From NCBI GenBank assembly GCA_013365365.1, contig JABVXU010000215.1:26558-90557 (forward strand): a DNA stretch of 64,000 bases, given 5' to 3'. Shown here one piece after another: positions 11,801 to 26,700 of this stretch. The stretch comes from Cruorifilaria tuberocauda. Lineage: Eukaryota > Nematoda > Chromadorea > Rhabditida > Onchocercidae. Below the pieces are notes generated by a model. It made no database searches and was not told the DNA's origin. It worked only from the letters and a program-made list of their open reading frames with translations. Made by a program: the position numbers and the translations under genes. Each line of letters starts with the position of its first letter. The stretch's first letter is position 1.

Positions 11801-14800
11801 ACACGCAATAGCAAAAGTGTAAATATAATAAATTCGAATTAAAACATCTGATAGAACATTCGATGCTAATGAGAAAATATTTGTGCGCTATTGGGACAAC
11901 TGCGCATTAATTATTCCTAAACTCATTTCAAAATATTCAGTGTTGATTGTATCACCGTTCACTTCAGATAAAATTGTTATTTCTGTACTTTTTCTTCCTT
12001 CCTTTTTCTCTTTTTTCTTTACTTTAATAACAGGTAACGACAAACAAGAGATTACTCTTAAAACACGTATCGTTGCTTTTTCATCCTTTGCAATTTTCTT
12101 TTTTGAATTAAAAATTTTAGATCAGTGAAATATTTTTGTATGAAATGCTAACAACAAGTGCAAAGGAAAAACAACGGAGACGATAGCAAAGTGAAAAAAA
12201 AACGAAAATAAATAGAATGAATTTGAAACCAATACTTTAGAATTTCTCTAATCGAATGTTAAATTCGAGCATGAAATTCTCAAACGAAATAAATTTGAAT
12301 ATAAAATTCTAACTATTTTCATATGGAACTGATTCGATTAATTGCAACGTCAAGGTATAGTCAGATTAGTATAATGCATGCAATGATAATTATTACTATT
12401 CGTCGATTCCTTCAATCAGTAATTTTGAAGTATGAGAATCAAATAAATAGAAATGAAATTCAGTATAATAAAAACATAAGATTCAAGAAATAATAGAAGA
12501 AATTTTGTATAGTAGGCTAACACGGAATAAGAATTATATGATAAGGTAAATTTACAATGAGAATATGAAATGAAAAAATAGATTCCACTAACTAATTTTA
12601 TTAGTAGTTGAAAATTAAAAATATGAGCCCGAGGTCTTTTCCACATCTTTCTATATAAATAAAATAATATTATATATTGATAGAATTGGACTTAAATTTA
12701 TTTCACTGCATTAGTGTTAAGAAACTTCTAGCAGTATAAGGAAAACATTTTAAAGCATAGATATCAATTAATTTATTGCATGAAAAGCCTCCTTTCATTA
12801 CTTCTTCAAGCATGATACTTCAGAAATACTTGTAAAATATGGTGGAGCAGAAGACTGAAAATGATCCAATTGTTGTGATAACAATATAATTTCTTACTAT
12901 CTAACTTATAATTAAACTATCTAGCTTGATAATTAAGCTATCTTGTACTTGAATAAGTGAAAGTAAAAATCAGAAGAATCCGAATTACATCAAAGTATTC
13001 AAATATTAGCAAAAAAGTATATAATTTATACTTTACATTTCATAATTCATTTAAAAATTCTAATTTTGTTCTAAATTCTAAATAAAATTTTTTTGAGATT
13101 TCTTTCCATTTTGGAATTTAATGCGTTTACGAATTACTTTAAAACGTGAAACTTTCTCTACCACAACATTTCTAATTCAACCTTAGAATTTAGCTGAAAA
13201 CTTGTAGAAGTATTCTCATCATAGTAATGGTTTCATTTCATAGAAAGTAGGATTACATTTTTCAAATAACTTTATTTAACGAATTCTGAATAACTAGCTG
13301 CTAAGGTTCAATATATGAGTGGCATCAATCATTACGGAATAGCTATCATTAACTTATCGCCAAACATTATCAGCATTATATCATTTTGCAACTATCTTTA
13401 ACATTATCAGCATCATTATCAGCTTCCTATCATCCTATTATCGCAATTATCTTTCTAGCATTCTCCTATCATCATCGATAGCACTAGCATTCGTAGCTAC
13501 AATATTATATCTGAATTTTGATTGTGTTTTAGTGATAATTCATGAAGCCACGGTGATAAGAATAGATAACACTATAAAGGCTGTTCCAAGCTAAATTCAA
13601 CGTTATGCTTCAAAATAAAAACAAAACAACAGCATTATTAGAGGGAGCTTTTCTAATTCTGTTAGCGCCTCTCTCTTCTAACTCCATTACTTCCCTATGC
13701 TAACATAAGCTAACTAACAGACTATCCCTCTTAAAACTTACCGATCAGCACTGCACAAACTAATTGACAGATAGCTGAATCAACACGATTCAAACATTAC
13801 CATCTCTTTTCAACTTGTTATCTTCTTCACCTCTTTCTCATTTCAATTACAAAATTTCGTTTAATTCTTGTAGCCAAGAAATAAAATCAATTATAGAATA
13901 ATTTTCATTTAGCTTATTGCAGTAATTGTTTCATCTAAATATTATAATAAATTAATGAATTTTAATTCGTCAATTTTATATAAAGCATTTCGATTTTTCA
14001 CATTTCAATCTTATCGTTCTTATCAGTAAACTAGTTCTTCCTATTCTATCGAATTAAAATTATTTCTTTACTAATTAAAGTTTCCTTTACTAAGAAATGA
14101 CTGGCAAAAGTGATTTGAAAATGGGAAAATTTAAATCTGCGTTTAAAAGAAAAATAGAAAATTAAATTAACTTATGATTTGATCAATCAAAAGCTTTGTA
14201 TGCTATGAAAGTAAGTGAAGTTTGAGTGAAATATTGAATTTTAATAAAAGTTAGCAAGCAAAAAAATTGTTGAAATTAAATTTTACGCTTGCAAATCGAT
14301 GCGCAATATTTCTTTCTTCCTTTTTTTTGGAAGAAACATGCATAAATGTGTGCAGATTGCATCTTCACACCTGCATGAATAATGCTTACTGGAAGTATAT
14401 TACTCTTTAAAGCATATCCGAATCTTTCATCATATTCACATTTTCTTCTTCTTGCTTTTCTCATTCCGAGATTCTTCGGCTTCTTAGGAAGATTTCAGAG
14501 GAGAATGTATTTGCTGGGAAGCTCATCGTAAGCATTAAAACAAGTTGCTTCGTTTTTTTCTTGCTGTGAGTACTTTTTACTTTTCAGTCTTTTTTCTTCT
14601 TTAGCTTCATTCTTCCGACATCAGAATAATCGAAATCTATTGAATTTCATTTCGCCTTCACAATCTTCCTTTTCTTTTCACTTTATCTTTCTTCTACTTC
14701 TCATTCTTGTCATTTCCGATTTCAGAATAATTCCTTTTTTTCTTTTGGGATATCCGTTTACGGAACGGAAGGAATTGCCTTTGTATATCGCATATTTCAT

Positions 14801-15915
14801 TAATTTCTATTACTTTTTTCTTAATAATTATTTTACTAATTAATTTTTATTACTGTAAGAATAAAGATATTTTGTATAAGAATTTGCATTTATTTTGTTT
14901 TAAAATGGTTCAAAATATTTCCATTATTGAAATTATTTGAATTTATCATTTATTTATAGTCATTTATTTATGGAATTTATTTATGAAATTAATGGAAAAT
15001 TTACTATTATTTAAGAATGATTAAAAATTTAGTTTCTTTTCTTCCATATATTTGTAATATTTAAATGACTTCATGACATCTTTCAGCAAAGAATGAACCA
15101 CTTTTTATCAATTTATCTTAACAATGTTAAGTATAATGTAAAAAATTTGTCATTTCTGTTTATATTATTACATTGATATGAATTAATTACAAATACATCT
15201 GCAATCCATATGATTATCACTGGTTTCTGATCCAAAGCTTTAATTTTTCAAATTTAGTTGACATTCGATTTTTGCGAGATTATTGATTACTGCGATAATT
15301 ACTTCTACTTACCTGTGATAATCTCAATTAATCCTACTTAAAAAAATACTTTACTCCAATGGTTAAAACATGAAGCACTACCTATCTGATGAAGTTACGA
15401 TCGTTAAAGTGTCTTTTTTTGATATGATAGAGAAAAGTTAAACAGTTTTAGAGTAAAGAACGATTATAACAATAAATGAAACAATGTAATTTCCCTCGTT
15501 TGACAAATTTACGAGAAATTCTAAGAGAGTGATAAAGAGAGGTCAGAAAGAGTGAAGAGAGAGGATTATTAGAGATAAATGGAAATGTTAGCCTCATTGA
15601 TTGCATTAATTTATTTCGAAAGCTCTAGAAAGATGAACTAAAATTAGGTGCCTAAGTTGAATTGTTAGCCATTAGCCTAAGGGTAGGGTAGGGTAGTGGA
15701 AATGGAACGAGAAGAGTAGCAAGCCTGGTCCATGAAATATAATCAAATTGTTAAATCAGTGGATATGTTGATTGAATGGTTGATGTTAAATAGTATTGAA
15801 GTTTTAGCAATCCTTTAAACCGTCAATTACTCCTGTAAAAGGCACTTGAAATAGGCGAAAGAATGATTGAATAATACTTCTTAGAAAAGCCTTTCCACTT
15901 TAACTTCTTGAAAGT

Positions 15916-15964
15916 TTGTGTATGTATGTGTCTGTGTGCATGTGCGTGTCTGTCTGTGTCTGTC
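15916..15964. repeat. TG-rich simple repeat
   Basis: An imperfect TG/TGTC tract in intergenic DNA. Confidence 0.9.
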
Positions 15965-17266
15965 AAAAGAAGAAAATTGTGATTCAATTTAGACTTGATG
16001 CTAAATGACGACGTTTGGAAAGTATATAGGCGGTGGTGTTTTTATCTTCGTTAGTGCGCACTAAATAGTTTGAAAGCTAAGTAAGCATAAATTGTAAGTA
16101 AGCTTAATGTTAGTTCATCTACTAAGTAGAGAAAAAGAAAAAAGAAAGAGAAAAAAGTCAAGTCCAATTTCACAAAAGTTACTTTTCATTTGTGCAATCA
16201 TTTTAAGTAGTGTGCTAGAAAAAGAATTTTTCAAAATTTGAATACGTGAAAAATTTGTAAAATTTTGAGAATTAAATTACAGAAAAAGAAGGAAGATTTT
16301 GGCTGGGCTTTAATGCTTTAAAATTTGCTTACACAGACTAAGCCATACTAAGGTAAGCTAGACTAAGCTATGTGCTAAGTTAGGCTCGGTTAAGCTAGGC
16401 GAAGTAGCTAAAACTGTGATCATTGAATTTAATGCAGCAATCAAACATCAACTGATTTCCTAACTTTATTATTCTAGCTATTTAGCTTTCAAACAAATTT
16501 GAAATTATATAATCTTTGAATCCGTTTGATATAATCTCTCTGAAAATTTTAACAAATTATCAAATCAAATTATGTGGTCAGTTAAAGTAAATTTTGTTTT
16601 TTCAACAAGAAGAGAGAAAAAGTGCATCTTCAAATGATAAATTGTTCAAAAGTTATTTCTTAACATCTAACTTTCTCTATAAATTTTAATAACAAAGTTA
16701 GCTAAAACAATTTGTCATTAAGAATGTGATAAAAATGCACTTTTAAATTTTATTTCTCCTAAAAATGTTCTTATTTCGCATTTTGCTTTACTTTTTATAT
16801 TATTTGTAGGAAGTTTACATACGTATCCTTTCAAATTTGTGGAAAAGATCAACTTTAAATTTACTTTGTTGATAAAATATTGTAGGAAATGTATAGTAAT
16901 ATTCAAAAATATTAATATCAAAATTATATATTTCACTATTCGTTGATATTTCATTGATAGTACTCGTCAGCAATACTTTGAAAGTTTTCCTTTCTTTTTT
17001 GGTTCTAGTTTATAGAATTGAAATGTATGATAAGAGATAAGTAAAATTTGCTAGAAATAATTATATAAAAAACTTTGGGAATTTACCTTAGAAATAGTTA
17101 TGGTCAAAAAAACTTCGTTATTTAGGTATTCTGCTGTAATTTGGTTATACGTAAAATAAATTTCATTCCATTAAATTCACTTAAAGCAGTGCATATTTAT
17201 TGTGAAATGCAAGTAATGTTCTTTTCAGACCAACTACTCCCAAGAGACGTGGAAAAGGGAAAGTGT

Positions 17267-17298
17267 AAAGCTTAGACTTACGAAAGCCTAGACTTACG
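17267..17298. repeat. 16-bp tandem duplication
   Basis: AAAGCTTAGACTTACG is followed at once by AAAGCCTAGACTTACG, with one mismatch. It is intergenic. Confidence 0.85.
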
Positions 17299-20200
17299 CT
17301 TTATACTTTACTGACGTGATAGCTTGACTAAATTTTTTTCAATTTTGTAAAACAAGCAAATTGAAATCATGTAGAAATGGTAGAAAAATAAAATTAAGAA
17401 TTTAAATGTTAGTAATATTAGTGGAAAATTCTGCAAAGTTGAAAAAAAAAACTTTATAAGAGATCTAACAGATTCATTTATCCTTCTCTCTATTTGTAAT
17501 TTATTAATTATCGATTAGTAATTGCTTGAATATTTTTTACATTTTTCAAATCATTTCTGCTATTTACATATCAACAAAATTTCACGCAATCGTAGATTTA
17601 TCATTTCAAGATATTTTAAAAGCTTTGAAATTTGTAAAGTCAAACTTTAGCGATTGCTTACAAGGTGAAAAAATGATCACAATTTTGAATGCTTTCGAAT
17701 CCCATTATCACAAAATTTGAATTTGAATTTGAAATTTGAAATTAAAAAAAATGAACTGTTAATCATTAAAAATTTTGAATGAATTGTTGATATGCTCACA
17801 ATCAATATAATGCTCGACTTCTTTCTACAGTTCAAATTTTAATATGTAAATTGAAATTTGTAGCGAAGAGCATTTTTATCTTTATGTTACCTTTTAATGG
17901 AACGCACTTAAGAGTGATGAAAAGCAGGAAGATACTTAGAAGCAAATGAGAAGCTTAGTGTCTTTCTTGTCTTATCAAAAATGCTTTAATGTTAATTATG
18001 TCCATGATATGCCTCGCCTTTTTTTTCTTCCCTTTTTGCAGATTAGCAGCGAAAATCTAATGGAAGAAAAAAATATTCAGCATTTATTTTATGTGAAATT
18101 ACAGGCGTATGTATTATTTATTCCACACCTAAAATTCAAATTATACAGTATAACATTTCAAGTATTGCAGTTCATAGGTCAAACATTTGAGATTACAGTA
18201 ATTTAAATTTTGATATCATTCAATTACATTTTCCATCATTCCAGCATAAGTTGCTAATTTTGTAAAGTGATTGGCCAATTTATTGTTTGATTTAATCTTA
18301 ATGTTATTTACTCTCCTCGCCTCGATGGGCCACTTCATTATTTACTTCTTTGCTTTTCCATTTCAAGTTTATTTATTCGAAAATTTGCATAATAAAGCAC
18401 ATTCGTTGATTTCGTAATCTCACAAGAAATAAGTATACATATGCATTCAATCCATTAACATACCTAATATAATCTCAAGAACTTCGGGGTGATTGTTCAA
18501 TTATTCAATTATTTGCTACTGATTCAAACTGTTCATTTAAAATTTGATGGATTTTATCTTTGATGACAAAGTATAGAATTTAACAGACTCTGCTAAAACT
18601 AAAGTCAATTGAATGATTACAAAGAAAAAATTGTCAATCAATTATTGTCATATGTTTCATTTTAAATTTGTGGCATATCGGTGAGAAAAGAAACAATGAG
18701 ATGGATAAATATCAGTAGCATTGTCATATCAGATAAGATAAATCATATGCTCTTTTCTTGTTATCATTTACCTCTGATAAATGATAATGATCAGACGAAT
18801 ATACAAATTGTCACATCTATAATCTAATGCATTGTAAGTTTTAGTTTTAGAAAACTTCAGAATTCGAATCCGTTTGAGGATATGATTTGTAGCAAAATTA
18901 CCATCATTTCCAATTTATCATAATTTTAAAAGACGTTGAGCTAGTTGAAGCTGAAAAGTTAACATGAAAATTTTTAATTCAATTTCACAAATTTGCTTGA
19001 TTAGATGGATTTCAGGGTAAAGACATGAATAGAAAAAGTACTTTATAAAAGATTGACTACATTAATCTTTCCATGGAACAAAGGATGATCCGGGACAGGA
19101 ATAGCATGTGGCTCTATCTTTACTGCAACAGAACAAAAAGTGAAGCAAGGAATTCCCAAAGGACTTACTTGAATGATAAAGCAATACTTACAATGACACG
19201 ATAAGCTGACGTGACAGAAGAAAATACTCCATTAACATCTTGACAATTCGAAAACCGTCGTTACAGTTAAATCACACACGAGAAGCTATAGTTCATATTT
19301 AAAATTTACTTCATATCATTATAAATATAAGTCATGTAGCAACAGCTATGGTAACTTATACGATAACCAGTAAATGGAAAAGGGAAAAACTGCAAGTTCA
19401 GAATGATTGAGCATTTTTGTGGATCGTAAAAGCATTATGGATGTTATATCTTTTGAATTAATCATCTTATCAGGGTGCGATGTAAGATCAGATAACAAAT
19501 TCAAGACTTTCACCAATCTTAATTCAACTGTAATCGATTTATGAACAAGGAAACAGTTGAAAAGATCTAAATTTTAACTTAATAAGTTATCGAGAAGAAA
19601 CGTAATTAACAAGTAAATATACGCGTTCACGTATATGTTATATTATGCTGTTATCAAGGATAAACGTAACAAACAGGTAGAAGCACGTGTTCACGCATCA
19701 AATTTTCATGTGTGTGTTGCGTATTTATTTGCTTTTGTGAAAGTTATCCATCAAAAGAAAGAAAAAGAACAGAAATTTTTAATAATTGATTTTCTCTTTT
19801 TTTCATTTAAAAATAAATTTGAAAATTCAAAGATATATGAAGTGAAGTAAAGGAGGCAAAAAGGGGAGGAGAATGATGACTGCTTGTAGTTTAGCATAAA
19901 ATTAGTTTTATTCTTGTCAAGAATATCTGAAGAATTTTTAAATGTTTGTAGAATTAGTGATTAGAATGATTGCATCACTGAATAAGAAGAAAAGTTAAGA
20001 AAGGAAAAAAGAAAGTAACAATTTTTTTACTAATTATTTTTCAGTTGAATGATACTTGTTTTCCCTTCATTTCATTCGTTTATTTTTCTAATCAGTTCTC
20101 TTATCATTTTTTCATTTCTTATCATTCTTATCACATTGTGTTATCATTTTCTTTTCAACAATTTTTTTCACAATCTATAAGTTATCTATTCTCTATGGAA

Positions 20201-23200
20201 TGATATAAATTCAACTCGTTTTCTTCGTTCTCTTTTCCTAATCTGTCATAGTTTATTTTAAATCATTTAATTCTTATCTTCGGTATTATCTGATTATTCC
20301 CCGAGAAATTCTAATTACCCATCGCTTATTAAAAATAGGCTTTTTATAGAGGTATATATTATTAATTCATTTATCAATCTCATTTTTCCTGAAGCATGGA
20401 ATCATTTGGTTAATCACTCAGAATTACTTTAAACTAACAATTATTCCAATTTTTGCATTCCTGAAAGTTTGCAAACTTCATTCAATATTTTTATCATTAA
20501 TCAAAACAAATCAATACAATGATTTTACTTTACTTCCGTAAAATCACTTATTGATTAGTTCTGATTAATGACAATAAGAGTATTAAGTTAGCAATCAAGT
20601 AATCAGATCAACTTATTATTATAATTCCTGATTAACTAACGTTCATTACACTTTTATTTTAAATGCTAACTTTTCACTTTGCTGTGTAGAGATAGTGAGA
20701 ATTTAATTTTGTAAAAATAAAAAATTAAGATAAAAATCAATTGCATACTTAATATTTATTAGTGGAATTTAAATTTAGTAATATTTTATAAAGTAATGAT
20801 ATTTATGTTTGCATAGAAGAAAGTAAAAATTTACAGCATATCTTTTGTTTCGCTTTTTTTGTTTTTAAAAGTGAAATTCTATTTTTAATCGCTTCAAATT
20901 TCAAATTTTACCTTTTGACTAAATTATAATTAATTAAATTCGTTGAGTGTTAAAACTAAATTAAAGCATAATTTCTGAAATTTTAAATTTGCTAAATTAT
21001 AAAGATTTCTATAAATGTGCAATTTAGAGTTTTTGTTCCCATTTAATGTAATTGTATAAGTAAGTTTAAGCTGTTAGCTATTTAAAGTTCTCTTCCTTCC
21101 ATTCTCTCAAACTCCAGAATTTCAATTGGTAACATAAAGTTTCTCGTGGAAATTTTCAACCACTTTTAGTAAAGCTATCTTAAAACATTTGGAAAGGAAA
21201 AGAAAAAAGAAGAGGATTTGTTTATTTGAATTTCATTCTTTTCATTATCAAAATAATAAAAGATTAGTAAAATTTAATTCAAAAATAATAAAAGGCAATA
21301 ACTGAAGAGAAATCAGCTTTTCACTATTAGCATTAAAAAAATTTATTCCAAAAAAAATTTATGCTTTGCTTTTTCTCATCAAACAAAATTCTCTCTGCAT
21401 GATGCGAATTCTAAGCTAAAATCTCTTATCCATTAGACTGAAATACGTTCTTTTTTTGTTTTTTTTTTAAAAAAACTTAAGTATAAACTCCTTTATCTTT
21501 TTAAATTTCTTTTGTTTTCCCAAACTTTTTATTAAATTTTAACTTTTTTTCTTGTTAGCTTTTCTAAATTTCGATGCTTTCTTTTTGAAAGCGTTGAATG
21601 TGACAGCTATGATAAATTTGATGTCAGAATATTGATCATATTAAACAAATTATCTAGCTTACATAAACTAATTGAAGTTCAGTAATTCACTTACTGAGAG
21701 GCCAATCATCAGATAAGTGACACAGACTTCATCTCAATATTACACTCACATCAGAATAGTACAATTACACTTCTCTCATTTTTGAGGCTCGAGAATTTCA
21801 TTTTATCCAATTTGTTTGTTTTTCTTATCAATATTACTTATGAAAGAGTATACACTTCAGCGTTATTTATTTTTTATCTCATTTTATGTTATTATTATTA
21901 ATATTTGTAGCATTATCATTGTTTACTCATAACTTTCTTATCAGTTATAGTTTAGGCAGTTTGATCAAGAAAAGATATGCATTAAATATGAATTAAATGA
22001 ACTAAAGTATATATTAAATATTTATTAACTTATTGCTTAAGCATGAAACTTGAAATTTTTGTAAGCATTCTGTTTTCTCTTCTACTTCTTTACCCTAATT
22101 TTTTATTTATTTAAATTTTTGTCTGATTTTGTTTGGTTACTTTTTGTTTCGGTTTTCTCAGTTTTCGATTCAGTATTCTTTTAAATCCATAATTCGCATA
22201 CTATATAATCATATTACGGTGTTATTAATTAATATGAATATAAGGAAGTTTTAATGGATTTATCAATTAGCTGTTTACACTTGGAATAAATTTAACTATT
22301 TGCTAGCTGATACATATTACAAGCATTAAGTTAGAGTATAATTATCCATTGTGGCACAAAATGTTTTCTGGTACGATACGATTTTTAATTTCATGCAATA
22401 CATTTACTTATTCTTTTACTCATTAATTCTGTATTCATATTCTTTATTTACTTATTCTTCTAGTTTTAACAGTTGGAATAATAAAATTTTATCAAAAGTG
22501 CAAAGTTAATTTTATCATTCGATGCAAAAAAATTTCTTCTTTTCATGCTTAAATTTAGCTATTAAATGCAATTTCATTACTAAATTACAAATTTGATTTT
22601 ACAAAATTTTATTGTGCATAAATTATGTCTCATTGTTCTTTCAAGTACTTAAATTATTTTTCTGTCACAAAATCATAACTCTTTTTCACTAAAAAAATTG
22701 TTTATCGCTCTTAAATATGTTTAAAGTTAAATCCAATTTAAGAGTTTTTTCATTGAGTAAATCTTTCATTGAGAAATAATAATTGATTAAATTTCAGGGA
22801 AATTGTTTTTGCAAATATCTTCTATAATTCATTTGATGTACTCGAGTGTAAGAAATTTAAAATTTAAATGTTTAAAATTCTGAAATTAACGATAGGAAAA
22901 TTTTCTTACGTCATCTTCTATATCGTTTCATCCCTCATATCTATCATTAATAATATATTTGCATGGTCATTGTTCTTAAAAAACCCAAAGTATTTCAGAC
23001 TGCTCATTTAGAAGCATACTGAAGATCACCATCGTTTTCGAATCAAGCTGATGTAACTATTTCTAAGATTTCATTAATCATTCTCGATATTGAGCGTCCG
23101 ATATCATTCTCGTGCATGAAGCAAGGGAAACCAACTTGCTCATGGTTAAACTACAATATTCAATTGATTTCAATATTCTGTGCTATGATTATTTCATTTT

Positions 23201-23748
23201 ATATCTAAATAGTATTGTTTGTTGCAATAGAACTTCGTTATCATTGAGAATTTGACTAAAATTCTAACATTTGTGGATATCAAAAAAGATCAACAAGTTC
23301 GAGATTTAAATGGTAATATACTGATATATCGAATATCGATAATAGACAAGTTCACAGGTTAAAATTTTATTGATTATATTATCGATTATTTGATTAACTT
23401 TAAATACAATTATCTCTTTTCTTTTTTACTGCATAATTAGAAATGTCGCAAATTAATATATTAAAATTTAAAGTGAAGAACAAACGATATAAAATTTATT
23501 TTGGATATAATTAGTTCTTTGCAAGGATTTTTATCAGTCGGAATAAAATCTGATATATAAAATATTGAAAATATGTTTTCAGCAATCTTTAAATTCAGTT
23601 ATATATGTTTAGTAGCGAGCGATATGACTTTGCAGTAATTGATAAGCATTAATAAGCAATTTTCAGGTGATAAGGGAAAAGCAGAATGGAATTTTCATAT
23701 GTTCAGCTTACTCGAATAATTTAAGTGACAGAAAAACAATAACTCTCC

Positions 23749-26700
23749 ATGGATATGTTTGCCCCTTTCCTCTTCGTTATCACAATTTTGCAACTATCAA
23801 AACTTATCAGGTAACATTTTTTGGAAATTTCTCGCTTTATCACTAAACTTATTATCATTTCGATTGATAAAGAATTTCATAAGCACTGATAATTATCATT
23901 TAACAAGTAGATGCAATTTGATCAGTTAGGTTCCAATTCATCAGTGGAAGAAATGAAATTGGTAGTAGAAATGAAAGAAGTGAGAAAGGTACAAGCTAAT
24001 TGCATGAATAATCATTGCTATGAATATGATAATAATTGATAATTATGATTGCAACAAAACTCAGTCGTAATTCTAGATGTGGTACTGGAATTCGGACGGT
24101 GACAACCACTTTTGGAGTATTGCGAGGTGAATTGGTTAGTCCAAATGTTGATGATTTACCACCTGTGGTACAATATCTCGGAGTTCCATACGGTGTCGCC
24201 CCTTCCGGACAGGTATCTTCGCTTTTCTTCCATAATATCTAATTATATTTGATCAATAATTTATATTCAAATTGCTAAATCTTCTTGATTACATTAATAA
24301 TTGAAAATGCAGAAGCTGAATGAAAGTTTAATTTAATTTCATTTATTAGTATCGTTTCAATATGGCTATATCAGCTGCAAAATGGACTCATATGCCTAAG
24401 GATGCTTATAGCTTATCATCTGTTTGTATACAATCAGGAATTCCGGAACTTGCTGAAACGAAGTGAGGAATTTTTTCTTTCGCTATTTATTACATCATTG
24501 CTATGATTATATCGTTATATCATTACTATAACTACTCACATCATTATTGCAATTTAAATTTTATCTTCACTTATAAATAACCTACATTCTCAGGAAAGTT
24601 AATTTCTCTTTCACGAGTAAATAGTTGTAGTGAATATCTGTGAATTGATAAATTGATATTGATAATGACAGTCAATATCACTATACTGATTGATCAGTGA
24701 AATTTTAGTTTAATGAGATCCGCCCCTCCATTTGACTGTAAGCTTGATTGCTCAATATAGGTAATATCATACTCATATCCTGCTTTGTGTGTGATATGTG
24801 AACAAAGAATTACTCAGACCTATGACCTATCAATAGGATGGAGAAAATCAGTGGAAGTCATATGGAGTGTTAAGGAGATGAAATCAATAAAAATCGTTTA
24901 GCGATAAATGGAATAAATCATCAAGGCCTGAATTAGATAACTAATCCACTAAAACTGTTTTTGAAGAGAATATGTTAAATTTCTTCATGAAGTATTTACC
25001 TGCAACAGGTAAATAGAGGTGATTAATTGTGAAGGAATTTAGCATGAGAAGAAATGAAGAGCAGCATATCATCATGATATTTGTTAAGCAATAATTATTG
25101 ATTTAAAAAAAAGAGAAAAACTGAAAATATTTTGAAGATGGAAAGATTATGAAGAATTTGTTTAGAATAGTTGATTAACTTTATCATAAAATTTCTTCCG
25201 ATTTGCTGATAATCCAAATACATCTTTACTATCCATGTGGGTCACGTTCATTCTAGTTTTTCACTCTCCTCTCTTCACCGAAATTCCTTAAAATTTAAAT
25301 AATTTTTTATGTAATCTAAGATTTATATGATCTAATTTAAAAATTCTCTCCGCAAAGTAGCAAAATTTGAATGATTTTACTCTTGCGGAATATTAACATT
25401 TCCAGAGCGCTTAAGACGACATCAGCGCGACGTTACGATCATATGCATAAATTATTGCCAAAACTAAAACCACAATCTGAAGATTGCTTATATATGAATT
25501 TATATGTACCTGAAAAGATACGTATGTTTCTTGTCGAAATTATAAAATTAAGGAAATCCTAATTATTTCGTTCTTTTCATAATAACTTCGCTTAAAGAAA
25601 AAAACTTCCATTTGATCAATTCTATTTTCAGTAATCTGATTGGATGAAATTAAAATCATTTTTTTTTTGTCAATATCGAATAATAATGAAGGATTTTTGA
25701 AATTGATTTGCCATTTTAGAAAACTAATTATCACAAAAGTTTTTTAGCTTATCACACGGATTCAAATCGAAGACAGTTACCGGTTCTTGTAGTAGTACAC
25801 GGTGATGAATACGGTTGGAATAGTGGTAATCCGTACAATGGTACCATTCTTGCATCATACGGTCAAATTATCGTTATCACACTCAATTATCGTCTTGGTG
25901 TTTTTGGTATAATTGTTTTTTTTGCCTTTTGTTATAAGAACTATTTTTTATATGTCGAAATAAAACAAAAAAAACCAATATTTCTATAATCCAGAAATGT
26001 TGCTAAAGAAAAAAATGCTAATCATTTCTTTTCCCAACAAAGAATTAAAATTTTAGGATTTTTGGGTCGATGTGAATCATCGAGTTGTTCCGGTAATTCA
26101 GGCTTATCAGATTTAGTAGCAGCTTTAAAAATGCTCACAAATATTTTACCAGTTTTTGGTGGTGATCCAAGTTTGATCACACTATTAGGTTGGGGTTCAG
26201 GTGCATCATTGGTAAGTGAAAATTAATATCTTTCTTGATTTTAGAAAATTTCACAAATATTTCGATACTTCAAATTACTTAAGATACGTCAAAGTTCACG
26301 CGTAATTTTTTTTAGGTTTCCTTACTAATGGCTTCACCGATAACTCAACCAAATAATCGAATGTTCCGACGAGCAATTCTATTGGATGGTTCGGCTCTTT
26401 CGCCGTGGGCAATGAGCAAAAATCCTCAAATGATATTTCTTCAACTTGCTGAACATTTGAAGGTTAATTTTCATTTAAACAGTCAAAGTTGAACAAACAG
26501 TATTTGAAGAAGTTCGATTAGATTAAACAAACTATAAGCCTTTTGATAGCGAAAAGAAAAGAAAAAATTTTTATAAATTAGACTATTTAATTCCAGTTAG
26601 TGATTTTAACAAAATTTATTTTTTATCCAAAGGATATTTGTGGAAAAATATTTTCATTTTTAGATTAAGATTTAGATTAAAGTAAGATTCGATTAAGGAA

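Larger units (their letters stand above)
10798..23748. other. 13-kb gene-poor AT-rich region
   Basis: No gene is firmly supported. All open frames here are short (about 60-105 codons), low-complexity or lysine/phenylalanine-rich, as expected by chance. Contents worth noting are the second copy of a dispersed repeat (11345-11800), a TATC/GATA-dense cluster (13330-13560), TG-rich DNA (15916-15964), a degenerate TAAGCTAGGC-like tract (16335-16400), a 16-bp tandem duplication (17267-17298), a possible minus-strand exon pair (19062-19250) and repeated TTATCATTTT-type motifs (20095-20160). The right end should contain the promoter and 5' leader of the neuroligin gene. Confidence 0.5.

Noticed and set aside
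14640..14843. 67-codon plus-strand Phe/Leu-rich frame
   Set aside because: It is a pyrimidine-rich tract, typical of chance frames in this DNA.
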